From Bacillota bacterium (GTDB lineage: Bacteria > Bacillota > Clostridia > Oscillospirales > Ruminococcaceae): DNA of 64,000 bases. The stretch spans positions 1 to 64,000 of the forward strand of contig JAEWPV010000005.1 of NCBI GenBank assembly GCA_023460535.1. The letters are read 5' to 3'. Numbering within the stretch: position 1 is the stretch's first letter; every line of letters begins with the position of its first letter. Below, in pieces: positions 34,742-44,164 of this stretch. A program made the translations under genes and the position numbers. The notes below the pieces were generated by a model, which was given only the letters and a program-made list of their open reading frames with translations, was not told the origin of the DNA and did no database searches.

Positions 34742-35620
34742 TTACTCGTTTTCCTTTGCATCGGCAAGTAGCGATGCAATATTTGCACTAATTTGGCGAG
34801 CCATCTCCGGCTGGTTCATGGTATAAAGATGGATGCCGTCTACCCCGCTTGCGATAAGGTCTATTATCTGCTCGGTGGCGTAGGCAATGCCTGCGTCCCG
34901 CAGCGCCTGCGGGTTGTGCCCGTAGCGTGCCATGATGCGGCTGAATTTGCCCGGCAGCTTCGCACCCGTCATCGACACCATGCGCTCGATCTGCCGCGCG
35001 TTTGTTACAGGCATAATGCCCGCCTGTACGGGAACGGCAATTCCCTTTTTGCGCATCAGCTCTAAAAAACGATAAAAATCTTCGTTATCAAAAAACAGTT
35101 GGCTGTTCAGGTGGGTAATGCCCATATCCACCTTTTGCTTGAGATGCTCGATATCTTCATCCAGCGTATCGCATTCCGGGTGCCCCTCCGGGTAACATGC
35201 CCCCGCAATATCAAAATCGCAATGGGAGCGGATGAAGCCAACCAGCTCACTTGCATAGCAAAAATCGGTTTGCGGCAGGGTGTCTAGCGCGCGGTCTCCG
35301 CGAAGCGCGAGCACATTCTCAATCCCGTTTTGCTTAAAATCGCGCAGCACGTCTAATACCTGCTGCTTGTTGGAGTTAATGCCGGTAATATGCGCCAACG
35401 GCTCGATGCCGTACGTCTGCTTAATGGTAGTGGCAAGCTCGCAGGTTTTGTCGCCGCCGTCACCGCCTGCACCGTAGGTTACACTGATGTAGTCGGGCTT
35501 AAGGTCACTTAGTGCGCCGAGCGTGTTATATATTGTCTCCACCGAGGACGTTTTTTTCGGGGGGAACACCTCAAACGAGAACACCAACCGCTTTTTGCGA
35601 AACAACTCGCTGATTCTCAT
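34742..35620 (-). CDS. metF: methylenetetrahydrofolate reductase
   Basis: 292 residues, TIM barrel with the MetF pattern: the N-terminal FSFEVFPPK (catalytic Glu), YISVTYGAGG, LALRGDR, GACYPEGHPE and the C-terminal GVDGIHLYTMNQ. Reduces methylene-THF to methyl-THF, feeding the methionine synthase encoded downstream. AAAGGAGG precedes the ATG. First gene of the metF-activation-metH(-PPOX) operon, with a recognisable sigma-A promoter. I looked for a SAM riboswitch upstream and saw none in the roughly 45 nt leader. Confidence 0.95.
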   Translation of the reverse strand: MRISELFRKKRLVFSFEVFPPKKTSSVETIYNTLGALSDLKPDYISVTYGAGGDGGDKTCELATTIKQTYGIEPLAHITGINSNKQQVLDVLRDFKQNGIENVLALRGDRALDTLPQTDFCYASELVGFIRSHCDFDIAGACYPEGHPECDTLDEDIEHLKQKVDMGITHLNSQLFFDNEDFYRFLELMRKKGIAVPVQAGIMPVTNARQIERMVSMTGAKLPGKFSRIMARYGHNPQALRDAGIAYATEQIIDLIASGVDGIHLYTMNQPEMARQISANIASLLADAKENE

Positions 35621-35667
35621 TGGTCATATCCTCCTTTAATCCGGTATCCGCTATATTCAATGACATT

Positions 35668-35696
35668 ATTATAGTACACATTATGGACTGATACAA
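35668..35696 (-). promoter_or_regulatory. promoter of the metF operon
   Basis: TTGTAT (35691-35696), 17-nt spacer, TATAAT (35668-35673), about 48 nt upstream of the metF ATG. Confidence 0.65.
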
Positions 35697-35698
35697 CG

Positions 35699-35731
35699 AA
35701 ATGTTGGTCGCAAATGCCACCAACATTTCAT
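35699..35731. terminator. hairpin between dapL and metF
   Basis: GAAATGTTGGT/ACCAACATTTC, 11-bp stem with a 10-nt loop, just past the dapL stop; the tail is AT-rich rather than a clean T-run. Confidence 0.6.
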
Positions 35732-35753
35732 ATAAAAAGCATTTATAGTTGTG

Positions 35754-36947
35754 TTATTTTAACGCATTCAGGCGGTTTACCGCCTCGACGGTATCCTCCC
35801 TGCTGCCGAAGCCGGTTAGCCTAAACCATCCCTTGCCGCATTCGCCGAAGCCCTCGCCCGGTGTGCCGATAACATTGCACTCAAACAGCAGCTTATCAAA
35901 GAACTCCCACGACGAAAGCCCGCCCGGGCACCTTAGCCAGATATAGGGAGAGTTTTTGCCCCCGATGCAGGCAATGCCCAGATCATCCAGACCCTTTTTA
36001 ATTATAGCGACATTCTCGAGATAGAAGTCGATATTCTTTTCAATCTGCGGTCTTCCTTGTGCGCTGTAAACCGCCTCGGCACCGCGCTGGGTGATGTAGG
36101 AGGTTCCGTTAAACTTGGTGCTCTGACGGCGGAACCACAGCTCGTTTGCGTTCATCTCGCCGCCCTGCCCTTTGAGCTTTAACGCCTTGGGTACTACGGT
36201 ATAGCCACAGCGTATGCCGGTAAAGCCTGCGGTTTTGGAATAGCTGCGAAACTCTATCGCAACCTCCTTCGCGCCCTCAACCTCATAGATAGAGCGCGGA
36301 AGCGCGGGGTCCTTGATAAACGACTCATACGCGCCGTCAAACAACAATACCGCATTGTGTTTTTTTGCGTACTGCACCCACGCGGCTATCTGCTCCTTGT
36401 TCATTACAGCCCCGGTGGGGTTGTTGGGAGAGCACAGGTATACGATATCGTAGCCCTCTTCGGGAGGAACTGGAACAAAGCCCGTCTCCTCGGTGCAGGG
36501 CAAAAGCGTTACGCTGCGCCCACTCATCACGTTGGTGTCGATATACACGGGGTAGGCGGGGTCGGCTATTAAGACGGTGTTTTGGGCACACAGAATGTCA
36601 CCGATGTTTCCGGTATCGCTTTTTGCGCCGTCGTTTACAAAAATCTCGCTTTTTTCAATCGAAACGCCGCGCGCCTTGTAGTCGTGCTCTACGATTTGAT
36701 CAAGCAAAAAGTCGTAACCTTCGTACGGACCGTAGCCGTACAGAGTCTCCTTTTTTGCCATATCATCCACCGCTTTGTGCATGGCCTCTACCACGGCGGG
36801 AGCAAGCGGCAGGGTAATATCACCGATGCCAAGGCTAATTACTCGTTTATCCGGGTTTGCTTCTTTGTACTCTCTGCTGCGCCGTGCCACCTCTGCAAAC
36901 AGGTACGCACCCTTTAGCTGCTCGTAGTTCGGATTGCTGTATGCCAT
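35754..36947 (-). CDS. dapL: LL-diaminopimelate aminotransferase
   Basis: 397 residues from ATG 36947, the start that aligns with the family N terminus (NPNYEQLKGAYLFAEVARR). Fold-type I PLP enzyme with SPNNPTG and the Schiff-base Lys in SYSKTAGFTGIRCGY; YGYGPYEGYDFL and NDGAKSDTGNI are DapL hallmarks. It converts tetrahydrodipicolinate directly to LL-DAP using glutamate, bypassing the acylated intermediates, for lysine and peptidoglycan. The frame is open to 37115, but the extra segment would overlap dapF. Downstream neighbour of dapF in one transcript. Confidence 0.94.
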   Translation of the reverse strand: MAYSNPNYEQLKGAYLFAEVARRSREYKEANPDKRVISLGIGDITLPLAPAVVEAMHKAVDDMAKKETLYGYGPYEGYDFLLDQIVEHDYKARGVSIEKSEIFVNDGAKSDTGNIGDILCAQNTVLIADPAYPVYIDTNVMSGRSVTLLPCTEETGFVPVPPEEGYDIVYLCSPNNPTGAVMNKEQIAAWVQYAKKHNAVLLFDGAYESFIKDPALPRSIYEVEGAKEVAIEFRSYSKTAGFTGIRCGYTVVPKALKLKGQGGEMNANELWFRRQSTKFNGTSYITQRGAEAVYSAQGRPQIEKNIDFYLENVAIIKKGLDDLGIACIGGKNSPYIWLRCPGGLSSWEFFDKLLFECNVIGTPGEGFGECGKGWFRLTGFGSREDTVEAVNRLNALK

Positions 36948-37044
36948 CTTTTCCCCATCCTCTCCCCACATAAAGTTCTGTGGGATCGTATTCATCCTTT
37001 TACGGTTTAACGCGTCAACCGGGCAATATGTAGTCATTATTATA

Positions 37045-37911
37045 CTAGAAATAGTATTCCCCGTCAAATACATGCACGGCGTTTCCCGACAAAAAAACCT
37101 GGCCGCTTTGCTCATCCCATCTTACTCCCAGCTCGCCGCCGCGCAGCATGACCGTTACGTTTCTGCCGCATTTTTTGTTTATACATGCCGCAACAGCAGC
37201 CGCACATGCCCCGGTACCGCAGGCAAGGGTTTCCCCGCTGCCGCGCTCCCACACCCGCATCTTTAGGCGGTCCTGCGTCGCCTCTACAAACTCGGTGTTC
37301 ACTCGCTTGGGAAACAGCTCGTGCCACTCGCAGAGCGGACCAAGCTCTGTCAGGTTGAGTGCGTCCACATCTTCCACAAAGAACACCCAATGCGGATTGC
37401 CCATAGACAATGCCGTTGCGCGTAACGGCGTGCCGTTTATAAGCACCGGGCGGTCGATATAATCCGTTCCTTCGGCAGTCATTGGGATGTGCCATGGCTC
37501 AAAAACCGGTGCTCCCATATTGACCGTAACCGCTTGAACCTCGCCGTTTGCAAGGCTGAGTGTGAGCTGTTTAACCCCCGAGGCAGTCTCTACACAAAGT
37601 TCGGTTTTAGTTGTTAACCCGTTTTCATACAAAAACTTGCCAACGCAACGGATGGCGTTGCCGCACATCGCGCCCTCGCTGCCATCGGCGTTGTACATCA
37701 CCATTTTAGCATCTGCGGTTTGCGAGGGATAGATTAGCACCAGCCCGTCGCCGCCGATACCAAAATGCCGGTCACTCACCTCGCGGGCTGCGGCTTGCGG
37801 GTCAATATCCGTAAAAACGCCGTAGTTATACGCCCCCGCAAGACCGGAGTCCGCAATGCAATTGGCTAGTACATAGTCGTTTCCCACGCCGTGCATCTTA
37901 GAAAAAAGCAA
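37045..37911 (-). CDS. dapF: diaminopimelate epimerase
   Basis: 288 residues with the two catalytic Cys motifs, MCGNAIRCVG and ACGTGACAAAV, which act as the proton-swapping pair converting LL-DAP to meso-DAP. Start: TTG at 37911 gives the conserved N terminus (FSKMHGVGNDYV) and lies 6 nt after GGGTGG; an in-frame ATG at 37929 would add six residues before the ribosome site. Followed by dapL, so the last two steps of meso-DAP supply are encoded together. Confidence 0.95.
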   Translation of the reverse strand: MLFSKMHGVGNDYVLANCIADSGLAGAYNYGVFTDIDPQAAAREVSDRHFGIGGDGLVLIYPSQTADAKMVMYNADGSEGAMCGNAIRCVGKFLYENGLTTKTELCVETASGVKQLTLSLANGEVQAVTVNMGAPVFEPWHIPMTAEGTDYIDRPVLINGTPLRATALSMGNPHWVFFVEDVDALNLTELGPLCEWHELFPKRVNTEFVEATQDRLKMRVWERGSGETLACGTGACAAAVAACINKKCGRNVTVMLRGGELGVRWDEQSGQVFLSGNAVHVFDGEYYF

Positions 37912-37973
37912 AAAACACCACCCTTTCATCCGTTTTTCGTTGCTTTGCTGTACCCCATCATATGAAAAACATT

Positions 37974-38012
37974 GAAAAAGTGATAAAGCCGCAGGTGATA
38001 ATCCCTGCGGCT
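37974..38012 (-). terminator. terminator after gpsA
   Basis: AGCCGCAGG/CCTGCGGCT stem (37987-37995 with 38004-38012), followed on the minus strand by TTATCACTTTTTC. Confidence 0.8.
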
Positions 38013-38027
38013 CATGAGTTTACATAC

Positions 38028-39044
38028 CTATTCATCCTTGGCGTAAAGCCAGATTTCCTCGCCCTCGTGCTTTTTGGGGCGACCCATCAGGTCGGCAAGT
38101 GCCGCCTTGGCGCCTTTCCCCTCGTACAACACGCGGTAAACTTCGTTGACAATGGGCATCTCGACCCCCACGTTCTGCGCAAGCCGATAGGCGCACAGGG
38201 CGCTGCGGTAGCCTTCCACCGTCATGCCAACCTCGCTTATGGCCTCCTCGGCCGTTTTACCCTGTCCGATTAGGATACCCGCCCGACGGTTACGCGAGTG
38301 CATGCTTGTGCAGGTAACGATTAAGTCGCCGATGCCCGAAAGCCCGGCAAACGTCTCGGTGCGGGCACCCAGCCTAACACCCAACCGCGCCATTTCGGTA
38401 ATACCGCGCGTCATCAGCGCCGCTTTGCTGTTGTCGCCTAGCCCCAGTCCGTCAATGATTCCCGCAGCCAGCGCGATGATGTTTTTCAGTGCGCCGCCAA
38501 GCTCTACCCCTACAACATCGTCGTTGACGTAGATGCGCAGCGACGGGTTCATGAGCGCGTCTTGAACAAACTCCGCCGCCTTATGGTCGGTGCTTGCCGC
38601 AACCACCGTAGTGGGTACGCCGCGCGCAACCTCCTCGGCATGGGAGGGGCCCGACAATACAACCACCTGATTGTGCGGCAGCTTTTGCTTTAATATCTCC
38701 GAAAGGCACTGGAGTGTCGTTTCTTCCAGACCCTTGCCCACGTTTACCACCACGGTTTGCGGGTCGATACAACCCGCAAAGCGCTCCGCCACCTCCGGCA
38801 GCGCGCCGGAGGGTACCGCGAAGATAACCAGTTCGCAGCCCTTAGCGCAGCCGATATCGGTGGTAAGCGCGACCGTATCGGGCAACCGGATGCCCGGAAG
38901 CAACCGTTCGTTCGCCCGTTTTTGCGTCAGCAATTCTATCTCATTCTCAAACGCCGACCATAGTGTAACATTATGGCCGTATTTTTCCGACATCACCGCA
39001 AGGGCAATGCCGAAGCCTCCCGCGCCCAGCACGGCTATCTTCAA
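38028..39044 (-). CDS. gpsA: NAD(P)-dependent glycerol-3-phosphate dehydrogenase
   Basis: 338 residues: N-terminal GAGGFGIALA nucleotide fold, SGPSHAEEVA, the catalytic Lys region GGALKNIIALAAGI, and GLSGIGDLIVTC. Makes sn-glycerol-3-phosphate from dihydroxyacetone phosphate for phospholipid synthesis. The start is TTG with GGGAGG and a 7-8 nt gap. It lies 30 nt after plsY, the acyltransferase that uses its product, in the der-plsY-gpsA order common in Clostridia. Confidence 0.96.
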   Translation of the reverse strand: MKIAVLGAGGFGIALAVMSEKYGHNVTLWSAFENEIELLTQKRANERLLPGIRLPDTVALTTDIGCAKGCELVIFAVPSGALPEVAERFAGCIDPQTVVVNVGKGLEETTLQCLSEILKQKLPHNQVVVLSGPSHAEEVARGVPTTVVAASTDHKAAEFVQDALMNPSLRIYVNDDVVGVELGGALKNIIALAAGIIDGLGLGDNSKAALMTRGITEMARLGVRLGARTETFAGLSGIGDLIVTCTSMHSRNRRAGILIGQGKTAEEAISEVGMTVEGYRSALCAYRLAQNVGVEMPIVNEVYRVLYEGKGAKAALADLMGRPKKHEGEEIWLYAKDE

Positions 39045-39074
39045 AGAAAACGCCTCCCGTCCGCGCTTTGCGGC

Positions 39075-39716
39075 TTAATCCTTTTTCTTGCGCTCAAACT
39101 TTGGCTCGGTGCCGTTAAGCAGGCGCTTTATGTTTGCGCGGTGCATAAAAATCAAAATCACCGCGATGCAGGCGGTTAAAATCGTGTCGATCGGGTCCGG
39201 GCGACCGGACAGCGCATTCACCACGTAGGTGGTAACGGGGTACGCGATTGCCGCTATAATGGACGCGATAGAAACAATGCGGGTAATAAGTACAAGCAGT
39301 AAAAACAGTGAAATGGTGATGACAAACACACGCGGGTCAATCATCAGCGCGATACCCGCCGTAGTCAACACGCCCTTGCCACCCTTAAAACTGAAGAAAA
39401 CCGGAAAGATATGCCCGATAATAACGAATAGCCCCGCAATACAAGCGCCGTATTGCGGCTCTATATGCGCAAAATTTGCAAAGATAAGCCTGCCTAGAAA
39501 GACCGAAACAACGCCTTTGGAAAAATCGCCGGCAAGTGTTAGAATTCCCGGCAGCTTGCCGAAATTTCTTATGACATTGGTAAGCCCCGCATTGCCGCTG
39601 CCGTAATCGCGAACATCCTTTTTTGTAAGCGCACGAGACACAATAACCGCAAAGCTGATGCTGCCAAGAAGATAAGAGATAACCGCAGTAAGAAGTACAT
39701 ACAACACCGTAGTCAT
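39075..39716 (-). CDS. plsY: acyl-phosphate glycerol-3-phosphate acyltransferase
   Basis: 213 residues with five or so transmembrane helices and the PlsY loop motifs: GSGNAGLTN (motif 1) and GGKGVLTTAG (motif 2). Transfers acyl from acyl-phosphate to glycerol-3-phosphate, the first step of membrane lipid assembly. ATG 39716 (AAGGG upstream) gives the family N terminus YLLGSISFA; the longer open frame to 39932 runs antiparallel to nothing useful and overlaps the end of der. The C-terminal tail is strongly basic. Confidence 0.95.
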   Translation of the reverse strand: MTTVLYVLLTAVISYLLGSISFAVIVSRALTKKDVRDYGSGNAGLTNVIRNFGKLPGILTLAGDFSKGVVSVFLGRLIFANFAHIEPQYGACIAGLFVIIGHIFPVFFSFKGGKGVLTTAGIALMIDPRVFVITISLFLLLVLITRIVSIASIIAAIAYPVTTYVVNALSGRPDPIDTILTACIAVILIFMHRANIKRLLNGTEPKFERKKKD

Positions 39717-39796
39717 AAAACACACATCCCTTTCCCTGTTGTGCCCAAAATGAAACCGGATAAACCCGAAACGGTATGGTTTGCAGGGGGCAGTGG

Positions 39797-41125
39797 CTAA
39801 GCCTTGCCGTCGCCGCGCTCGCGTACAATCATGCGCACCGGTGTGCCGGTAAGCCCAAAGGTTTCGCGAATTTGGTTTTCTATATACCGCTGATAGGAGA
39901 AATGGAACAGGTCCGCGCGGTTGACAAAGCACACAAACGTCGGCGGCTTTGCGCTTGCCTGTGTAATGTAAAATATCTTAAGTCGCTTGCCCTTATCTGA
40001 CGGCGGCTGAACCCTTGCCGTTGCGTAGGAAAGCACCTCGTTAAGCTTGCCGGTGGAGATGCGCATGGCATTTTTTTCATACACCGTCCGAATCATATCG
40101 TACAGCTTATCCACCCGCTGCCCGGTTTTGGCGGAGATAAAAACAAACGGCACATACGACATAAAGCTAAAGTCCTCGGTGAGGTTCTTGGTGTATTCAT
40201 CCATGGTTTTGCCGGTTTTATCCACCGCGTCCCATTTGTTCACCGCCACAATGCTCGCCTTGCCCTGCTCGTGGGCGTAACCCGCTACCTTCGAGTCCTG
40301 CTCGGTAAAGCCCTCGAGGGCGTCTATTACGACCACGCACACATCCGCGCGGTCTACCGCCATGTAGGAACGCAGTACGCTGTATTTTTCGATCGCCTCA
40401 TCCACACGCGCCTTGCGGCGGATGCCCGCCGTGTCGATAAACACAAAGCGTCCGTTCTCATTTTCTATTACCGTATCCACCGCGTCGCGGGTCGTGCCGG
40501 GGATATCGGAGACAATCACGCGCTCCTGCCCCGCTATGCGGTTAATCAGCGACGATTTACCCACATTGGGCTTGCCGATGACCGCAACCTTAATATACTC
40601 CTCGCTGTAGTCGCTGTCGTCAAAGTCGCCCAGCTTATCGTATACGGCGTCCAACAGGTCGCCCGTACCGTGACCGTGCACCGACGACACCGCGATGGGG
40701 TCGCCTAGACCCAGGTTGTAAAACTCGTAGAAGTCGGCAGGCGGGTCGCCCAAAGCGTCGCACTTGTTAACGCACAGCACAATGGGTTTGCCGCTTTTGA
40801 GCAGCATGGAGGCGACCTCCGCATCGGTGGCCGTAACGCCGGAGCGCACATCGGTAACCAGTATAATCACATCCGCACTCTCTATGGCAAGGTTTGCCTG
40901 CTTGCGCATCTGTGACAGAATGACGTCGTCGGTAAACGGCTCGATGCCGCCGGTATCGGCTAGCATGCAGGTTTTGCCGCGCCATTCAAACTCGGCATAG
41001 ATGCGGTCGCGCGTTACCCCGGGCGTATCCTCTACAATGGAAAGGCGCTGACCTATAATCTTGTTGAACAGTGTGGATTTACCCACATTCGGGCGTCCCA
41101 CCACTGCGATAATCGGTTTTGACAT
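39797..41125 (-). CDS. der: ribosome-associated GTPase Der (EngA)
   Basis: 442 residues with two consecutive Era-type G domains, GRPNVGKSTLF/NKCD and GKPNVGKSSLI/NKWD, and a C-terminal KH-like domain (PPSDKGKRLKIFYITQ). Essential GTPase in 50S subunit maturation. ATG 41125 is chosen to match the conserved start (SKPIIAVVGRPNVGKS), with AAAGGA about 11 nt upstream. Followed by plsY and gpsA, usual Clostridial synteny. Confidence 0.96.
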   Translation of the reverse strand: MSKPIIAVVGRPNVGKSTLFNKIIGQRLSIVEDTPGVTRDRIYAEFEWRGKTCMLADTGGIEPFTDDVILSQMRKQANLAIESADVIILVTDVRSGVTATDAEVASMLLKSGKPIVLCVNKCDALGDPPADFYEFYNLGLGDPIAVSSVHGHGTGDLLDAVYDKLGDFDDSDYSEEYIKVAVIGKPNVGKSSLINRIAGQERVIVSDIPGTTRDAVDTVIENENGRFVFIDTAGIRRKARVDEAIEKYSVLRSYMAVDRADVCVVVIDALEGFTEQDSKVAGYAHEQGKASIVAVNKWDAVDKTGKTMDEYTKNLTEDFSFMSYVPFVFISAKTGQRVDKLYDMIRTVYEKNAMRISTGKLNEVLSYATARVQPPSDKGKRLKIFYITQASAKPPTFVCFVNRADLFHFSYQRYIENQIRETFGLTGTPVRMIVRERGDGKA

Positions 41126-41258
41126 ATTGGGAACTTGTCCTTTCTTCGGGGTCATATGCCCAAACAAGGGACATAGAACCGGCTGTTAAAGTGTTACCGC
41201 AATGCTTAAGGCGGTTTGGTTACATCGTCATACTATATGTTGGCACAAAAACTATATT

Positions 41259-42572
41259 TCATTCCAAAAGCGGCAGCCCACAAACCGCGTTTAAAAAATG
41301 CTCCCCGCCGCACGGGATGCAGGCAATGGGAACGCCCAACGCATACTCTGCCTCGGCAACTGTAACGCTGTCCAAAAACATATCCTTTTCATAACGCAGC
41401 ATCACGTCGGGGATAAGCAGCTCCTCACCGAGCGCCCTGCCCTTTAGCTGCGCAATCAGGTCGCCGCCCGTAACAAGACCCGCCACGGTAATGGTCTCGC
41501 CGAAAAAGTCGTTGCGAATCGCCACTACGTTACAGGTTAAATTATGCCATTTTTCTTTTAATGCGTCAACCAGTTCGACGAGAAAAGGCTGTGCGTCGAC
41601 ACCTGTCGCCACCGTCACCTTGCGTGGGGTATCGCTGGGCTGTAGCTCCTCCAGCGCCGCGTAGAACTCTGCGCGCATCAGGGCGACCATACCAACGCCG
41701 TTATCCAGCTGATCAAAGTCGCCGTAGTACCTATCGTCGGGAATCGGGAGCTTTGCTTTGATAAAAAACTCATCGGCCGGATATACAAGGCGGGTGCCGT
41801 TTTGCTTATAGAACGCGTCGGCAAACTCGTGCGCGATAGAAATGGTTTCGCGTGCGCTTTCGACGGTATAGGGGGTGAGTGGGAACAATCCGTCGCGGTA
41901 TTTTGTAACACCCACCGGCACCAGCGCAATGCTTTCAAGCGCGGGGTAAAACTGCGCAAGGTCGCCAAGGCTGCGCTTAAGCTCCGCAGAGTCGTTAACC
42001 CCCGGACACAGTACAAGCTGGGCGTTGATGCGAACCCCCGCATCCGCCAGCGTTTTAAGATGGCGCAGACTGTCGCCCGAATGCTTGTTTTTCATCATTA
42101 CCACGCGCAGGTCGGGGTTTGTGGTGTGTACCGATACGTTGATGGGGCTAATCTTCATCTTGACAATGCGGGCAATATCCTCATCGGTCATGTTGGTAAG
42201 GGTGATGTAGTTGCCGAGCAAAAACGACATGCGCGAATCGTCATCCTTAAAGTAGAGCGTTTCGCGCAACCCCTTTGGCAGTTGGTCGACAAAGCAGAAG
42301 ATGCACTTGTTTTTGCAGGAACGCTGATTGTCCATTAAAAAAGTATCAAACGCAAGCCCCAGCTCCTCGTACTCGCCTTTTCTGACCGACGTATCATACA
42401 CCACGCCGCCGCGCAGGTACTCTATCTTCAGCACCCTCTCCGCCATGTAAAACCGGTAGTCGAGCACATCGTTTATGACGTTTTGATTGATGGATAGCAG
42501 CGTGTCGCCCACCTGCAGACCCGCACGGTGCGCGTAGGACAGTTCCTCTACCCCGCTGATGAGTACCGGCAT
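41259..42572 (-). CDS. DUF512 family Fe-S protein with PDZ-like N terminus
   Basis: 437 residues: a PDZ-like domain (about 1-65; AHRAGLQVGDTLLSIN), then a radical-SAM-like barrel with three Cys in CKNKCIFCFVDQLPKGLR, and the C-terminal DUF512 domain ending in GGEHFLNAVCG. The family is conserved next to der in Clostridia, but its reaction is unknown. AAAGGAG lies 7 nt before the ATG. A terminator separates it from rpmF upstream, so it has its own start or is read through into der. Confidence 0.9.
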   Translation of the reverse strand: MPVLISGVEELSYAHRAGLQVGDTLLSINQNVINDVLDYRFYMAERVLKIEYLRGGVVYDTSVRKGEYEELGLAFDTFLMDNQRSCKNKCIFCFVDQLPKGLRETLYFKDDDSRMSFLLGNYITLTNMTDEDIARIVKMKISPINVSVHTTNPDLRVVMMKNKHSGDSLRHLKTLADAGVRINAQLVLCPGVNDSAELKRSLGDLAQFYPALESIALVPVGVTKYRDGLFPLTPYTVESARETISIAHEFADAFYKQNGTRLVYPADEFFIKAKLPIPDDRYYGDFDQLDNGVGMVALMRAEFYAALEELQPSDTPRKVTVATGVDAQPFLVELVDALKEKWHNLTCNVVAIRNDFFGETITVAGLVTGGDLIAQLKGRALGEELLIPDVMLRYEKDMFLDSVTVAEAEYALGVPIACIPCGGEHFLNAVCGLPLLE

Positions 42573-42610
42573 ACACGTTCTCCTTTGTTCGCTTAAGTGA
42601 TAAAACGGGT

Positions 42611-42643
42611 AATAACAAAATAGAGAAGGTCTCCCTTCTCTAT
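42611..42643 (-). terminator. terminator after rpmF
   Basis: ATAGAGAAGG/CCTTCTCTAT 10-bp stem with a 4-nt loop, then TTTTGTTATT on the minus strand. Confidence 0.85.
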
Positions 42644-42655
42644 CGCGGTTAAGCA

Positions 42656-42838
42656 CTATGCTTCTTTTTTAATAATTTCTTTGCCCTTGTAATAACCGCA
42701 GTTGGGGCAAACCCTGTGAGGCAGCTTCAATTCACCACACTGTGTGCATTTGCTGAATGCGGGAACGGGAAGCTTCCATACGTTGGAGCGGCGCTTATCG
42801 CGTCTTGCTTTGGATACTCTCCTCTTTGGTACAGCCAT
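42656..42838 (-). CDS. rpmF: 50S ribosomal protein L32
   Basis: 60 residues with the L32 signature: AVPKRRVSKARRDKRR basic N terminus and a zinc ribbon of four cysteines (CTQCGELKLPHRVCPNC). AAGGAGGT with an 8-nt gap to ATG 42838. Follows yceD in a two-gene ribosomal unit as in most Firmicutes. Confidence 0.97.
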   Translation of the reverse strand: MAVPKRRVSKARRDKRRSNVWKLPVPAFSKCTQCGELKLPHRVCPNCGYYKGKEIIKKEA

Positions 42839-42895
42839 GCCGTGCACCTCCTTATACCTTAAAACTTATGGATAAGCCGGCATAAACCGGTTCGC

Positions 42896-43390
42896 TTAAT
42901 CAAGCAGTTGTTCTAGCGCCTTTAGGCGCGGGTCAATCGTTTTGGTTTTGCAGGAACAAGCGGTATGGTTTTTGTTTGCTCCGCATACCTGACACAGCCC
43001 TTTGCAGTCGTCGCTGCAAAGCAGCTTGACGGGAATAGACAGTACCAGATCGGATGTAACAAGCTCCGTAAGGTTAAGCGTTGCATCCGTAAGCAATACA
43101 AACTCTTCGGTATCCTCACCGTTTAGACTGAGCACCAGCACATGAGAATAACTCTGCGCATCTTCTCGCTCAAAATGCTCCAGACAACGGTCGCAGTCTG
43201 CCGCGAGGGTGTAGGTTGCCTTGTAACTCAGCGTAACAATGCCTGTCCGGTTAACAATCTCGCCTGCGACGTGAACGGGGGATGCAAAGGGACATCTGCC
43301 CCAAAGCACGACCTCGGATAGATCAAAATCGCAGTTTAACTCGATGCGCTCGCTCTCATTGTCGAAAAGCTGCCGAAGCCCAATCAGCAT
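42896..43390 (-). CDS. YceD/DUF177 family protein
   Basis: 164 residues with the DUF177 core (DCDRCLEHFE, then CSDDCKGLCQVCGANKN) whose cysteines suggest a zinc site. YceD-type proteins affect 23S rRNA accumulation and are paired with rpmF, as here (57 nt apart). ATG 43390 is preceded by GGGAGG; the extension to 43525 would cross the promoter. Confidence 0.9.
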   Translation of the reverse strand: MLIGLRQLFDNESERIELNCDFDLSEVVLWGRCPFASPVHVAGEIVNRTGIVTLSYKATYTLAADCDRCLEHFEREDAQSYSHVLVLSLNGEDTEEFVLLTDATLNLTELVTSDLVLSIPVKLLCSDDCKGLCQVCGANKNHTACSCKTKTIDPRLKALEQLLD

Positions 43391-43496
43391 GAAAAACCAG
43401 CCTCCCAACCGATGATACGCAGAACAATGGAAACGGTAAGATTTTAACCGATAAAAAACGCCGCCGGATTCGGCAGCCCATAACGCCACGGGATAT

Positions 43497-43525
43497 ATTA
43501 TATGGGTTTGTGTGCTGTTTGTCAA
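43497..43525 (-). promoter_or_regulatory. consensus promoter of yceD-rpmF
   Basis: TTGACA (43520-43525), 17-nt spacer, TATAAT (43497-43502): exact consensus hexamers, as expected for a strongly expressed ribosomal unit. Confidence 0.88.
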
Positions 43526-43821
43526 TACATATTATGCACTATTTGCCCAAAATCTCGCGCTATCCGCGCATATATAAGCAGGGCGAGGTTTACCAAGCAC
43601 TTCACGTTAATTATAGACTACAATCTGTCGCTTTACAATACTATTGTCTGCATTTTAAAGCGAATAAACGCTTTGTTTCGTGCAGGATGTAAAATATCTC
43701 TTGAGCGGTTTCATTCTATAGGGTATTATGCTATGATAGATAATTAACAGGTAGCAGGGGTATGAAACGCAACCCCTGTGTTTGGAGTACAGCAACAAAC
43801 TATAGTGATGGAGGAATTGCC
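43526..43821. promoter_or_regulatory. intergenic region with promoter for the ACT/PFL genes
   Basis: Divergent spacer without a gene. On the + strand TTGAGC (43701-43706), 17 nt, TATTAT (43724-43729) is a probable promoter; a hairpin CAGGGGT/ACCCCTG lies at 43757-43780 in the leader of the ACT gene. Confidence 0.5.
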
Positions 43822-44091
43822 ATGCGTGCGGTAATTACGGTAATCGGCAAAGATATGGTAGGTATTCTTGCAAAAATCAGCGCGGTTTGCGCCGAGTGCA
43901 ACGTGAATGTTTCGGACGTAACCCAATCGGTATTGCAGGATATGTTTGCGATGATTATGATGGTGGATATCTCAAAGCTGAACATTGGCTTCTCGGAGTT
44001 TGCCGACCGTCTGGGCGAGCAGGGAAAAGAGATGGGACTTAGCGTGCACTGCATGCACGAGGACATCTTTAATTCCATGCATCGCATCTAA
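43822..44091 (+). CDS. ACT-domain regulatory protein (UPF0237)
   Basis: 89 residues, a single ACT domain (RAVITVIGKDMVGILAKISA... MMVDIS). ACT domains bind amino acids. GGAGG precedes ATG 43822. In Firmicutes this protein is regularly paired with the UPF0210/PFL protein encoded 73 nt downstream, and the two are thought to act together, but the ligand and process are unknown. Confidence 0.92.
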   Translation: MRAVITVIGKDMVGILAKISAVCAECNVNVSDVTQSVLQDMFAMIMMVDISKLNIGFSEFADRLGEQGKEMGLSVHCMHEDIFNSMHRI

Positions 44092-44164
44092 CCGATAAAA
44101 CGGGAAAAGGTATTACACCCGGCAAGGAATGGGAAACGGGTGAACTTGGAGGATAGACACACCG

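Noticed and set aside
35621..35753. SAM riboswitch upstream of metF
   Set aside because: The promoter lies only about 48 nt from the start, and no SAM-I core elements were seen.
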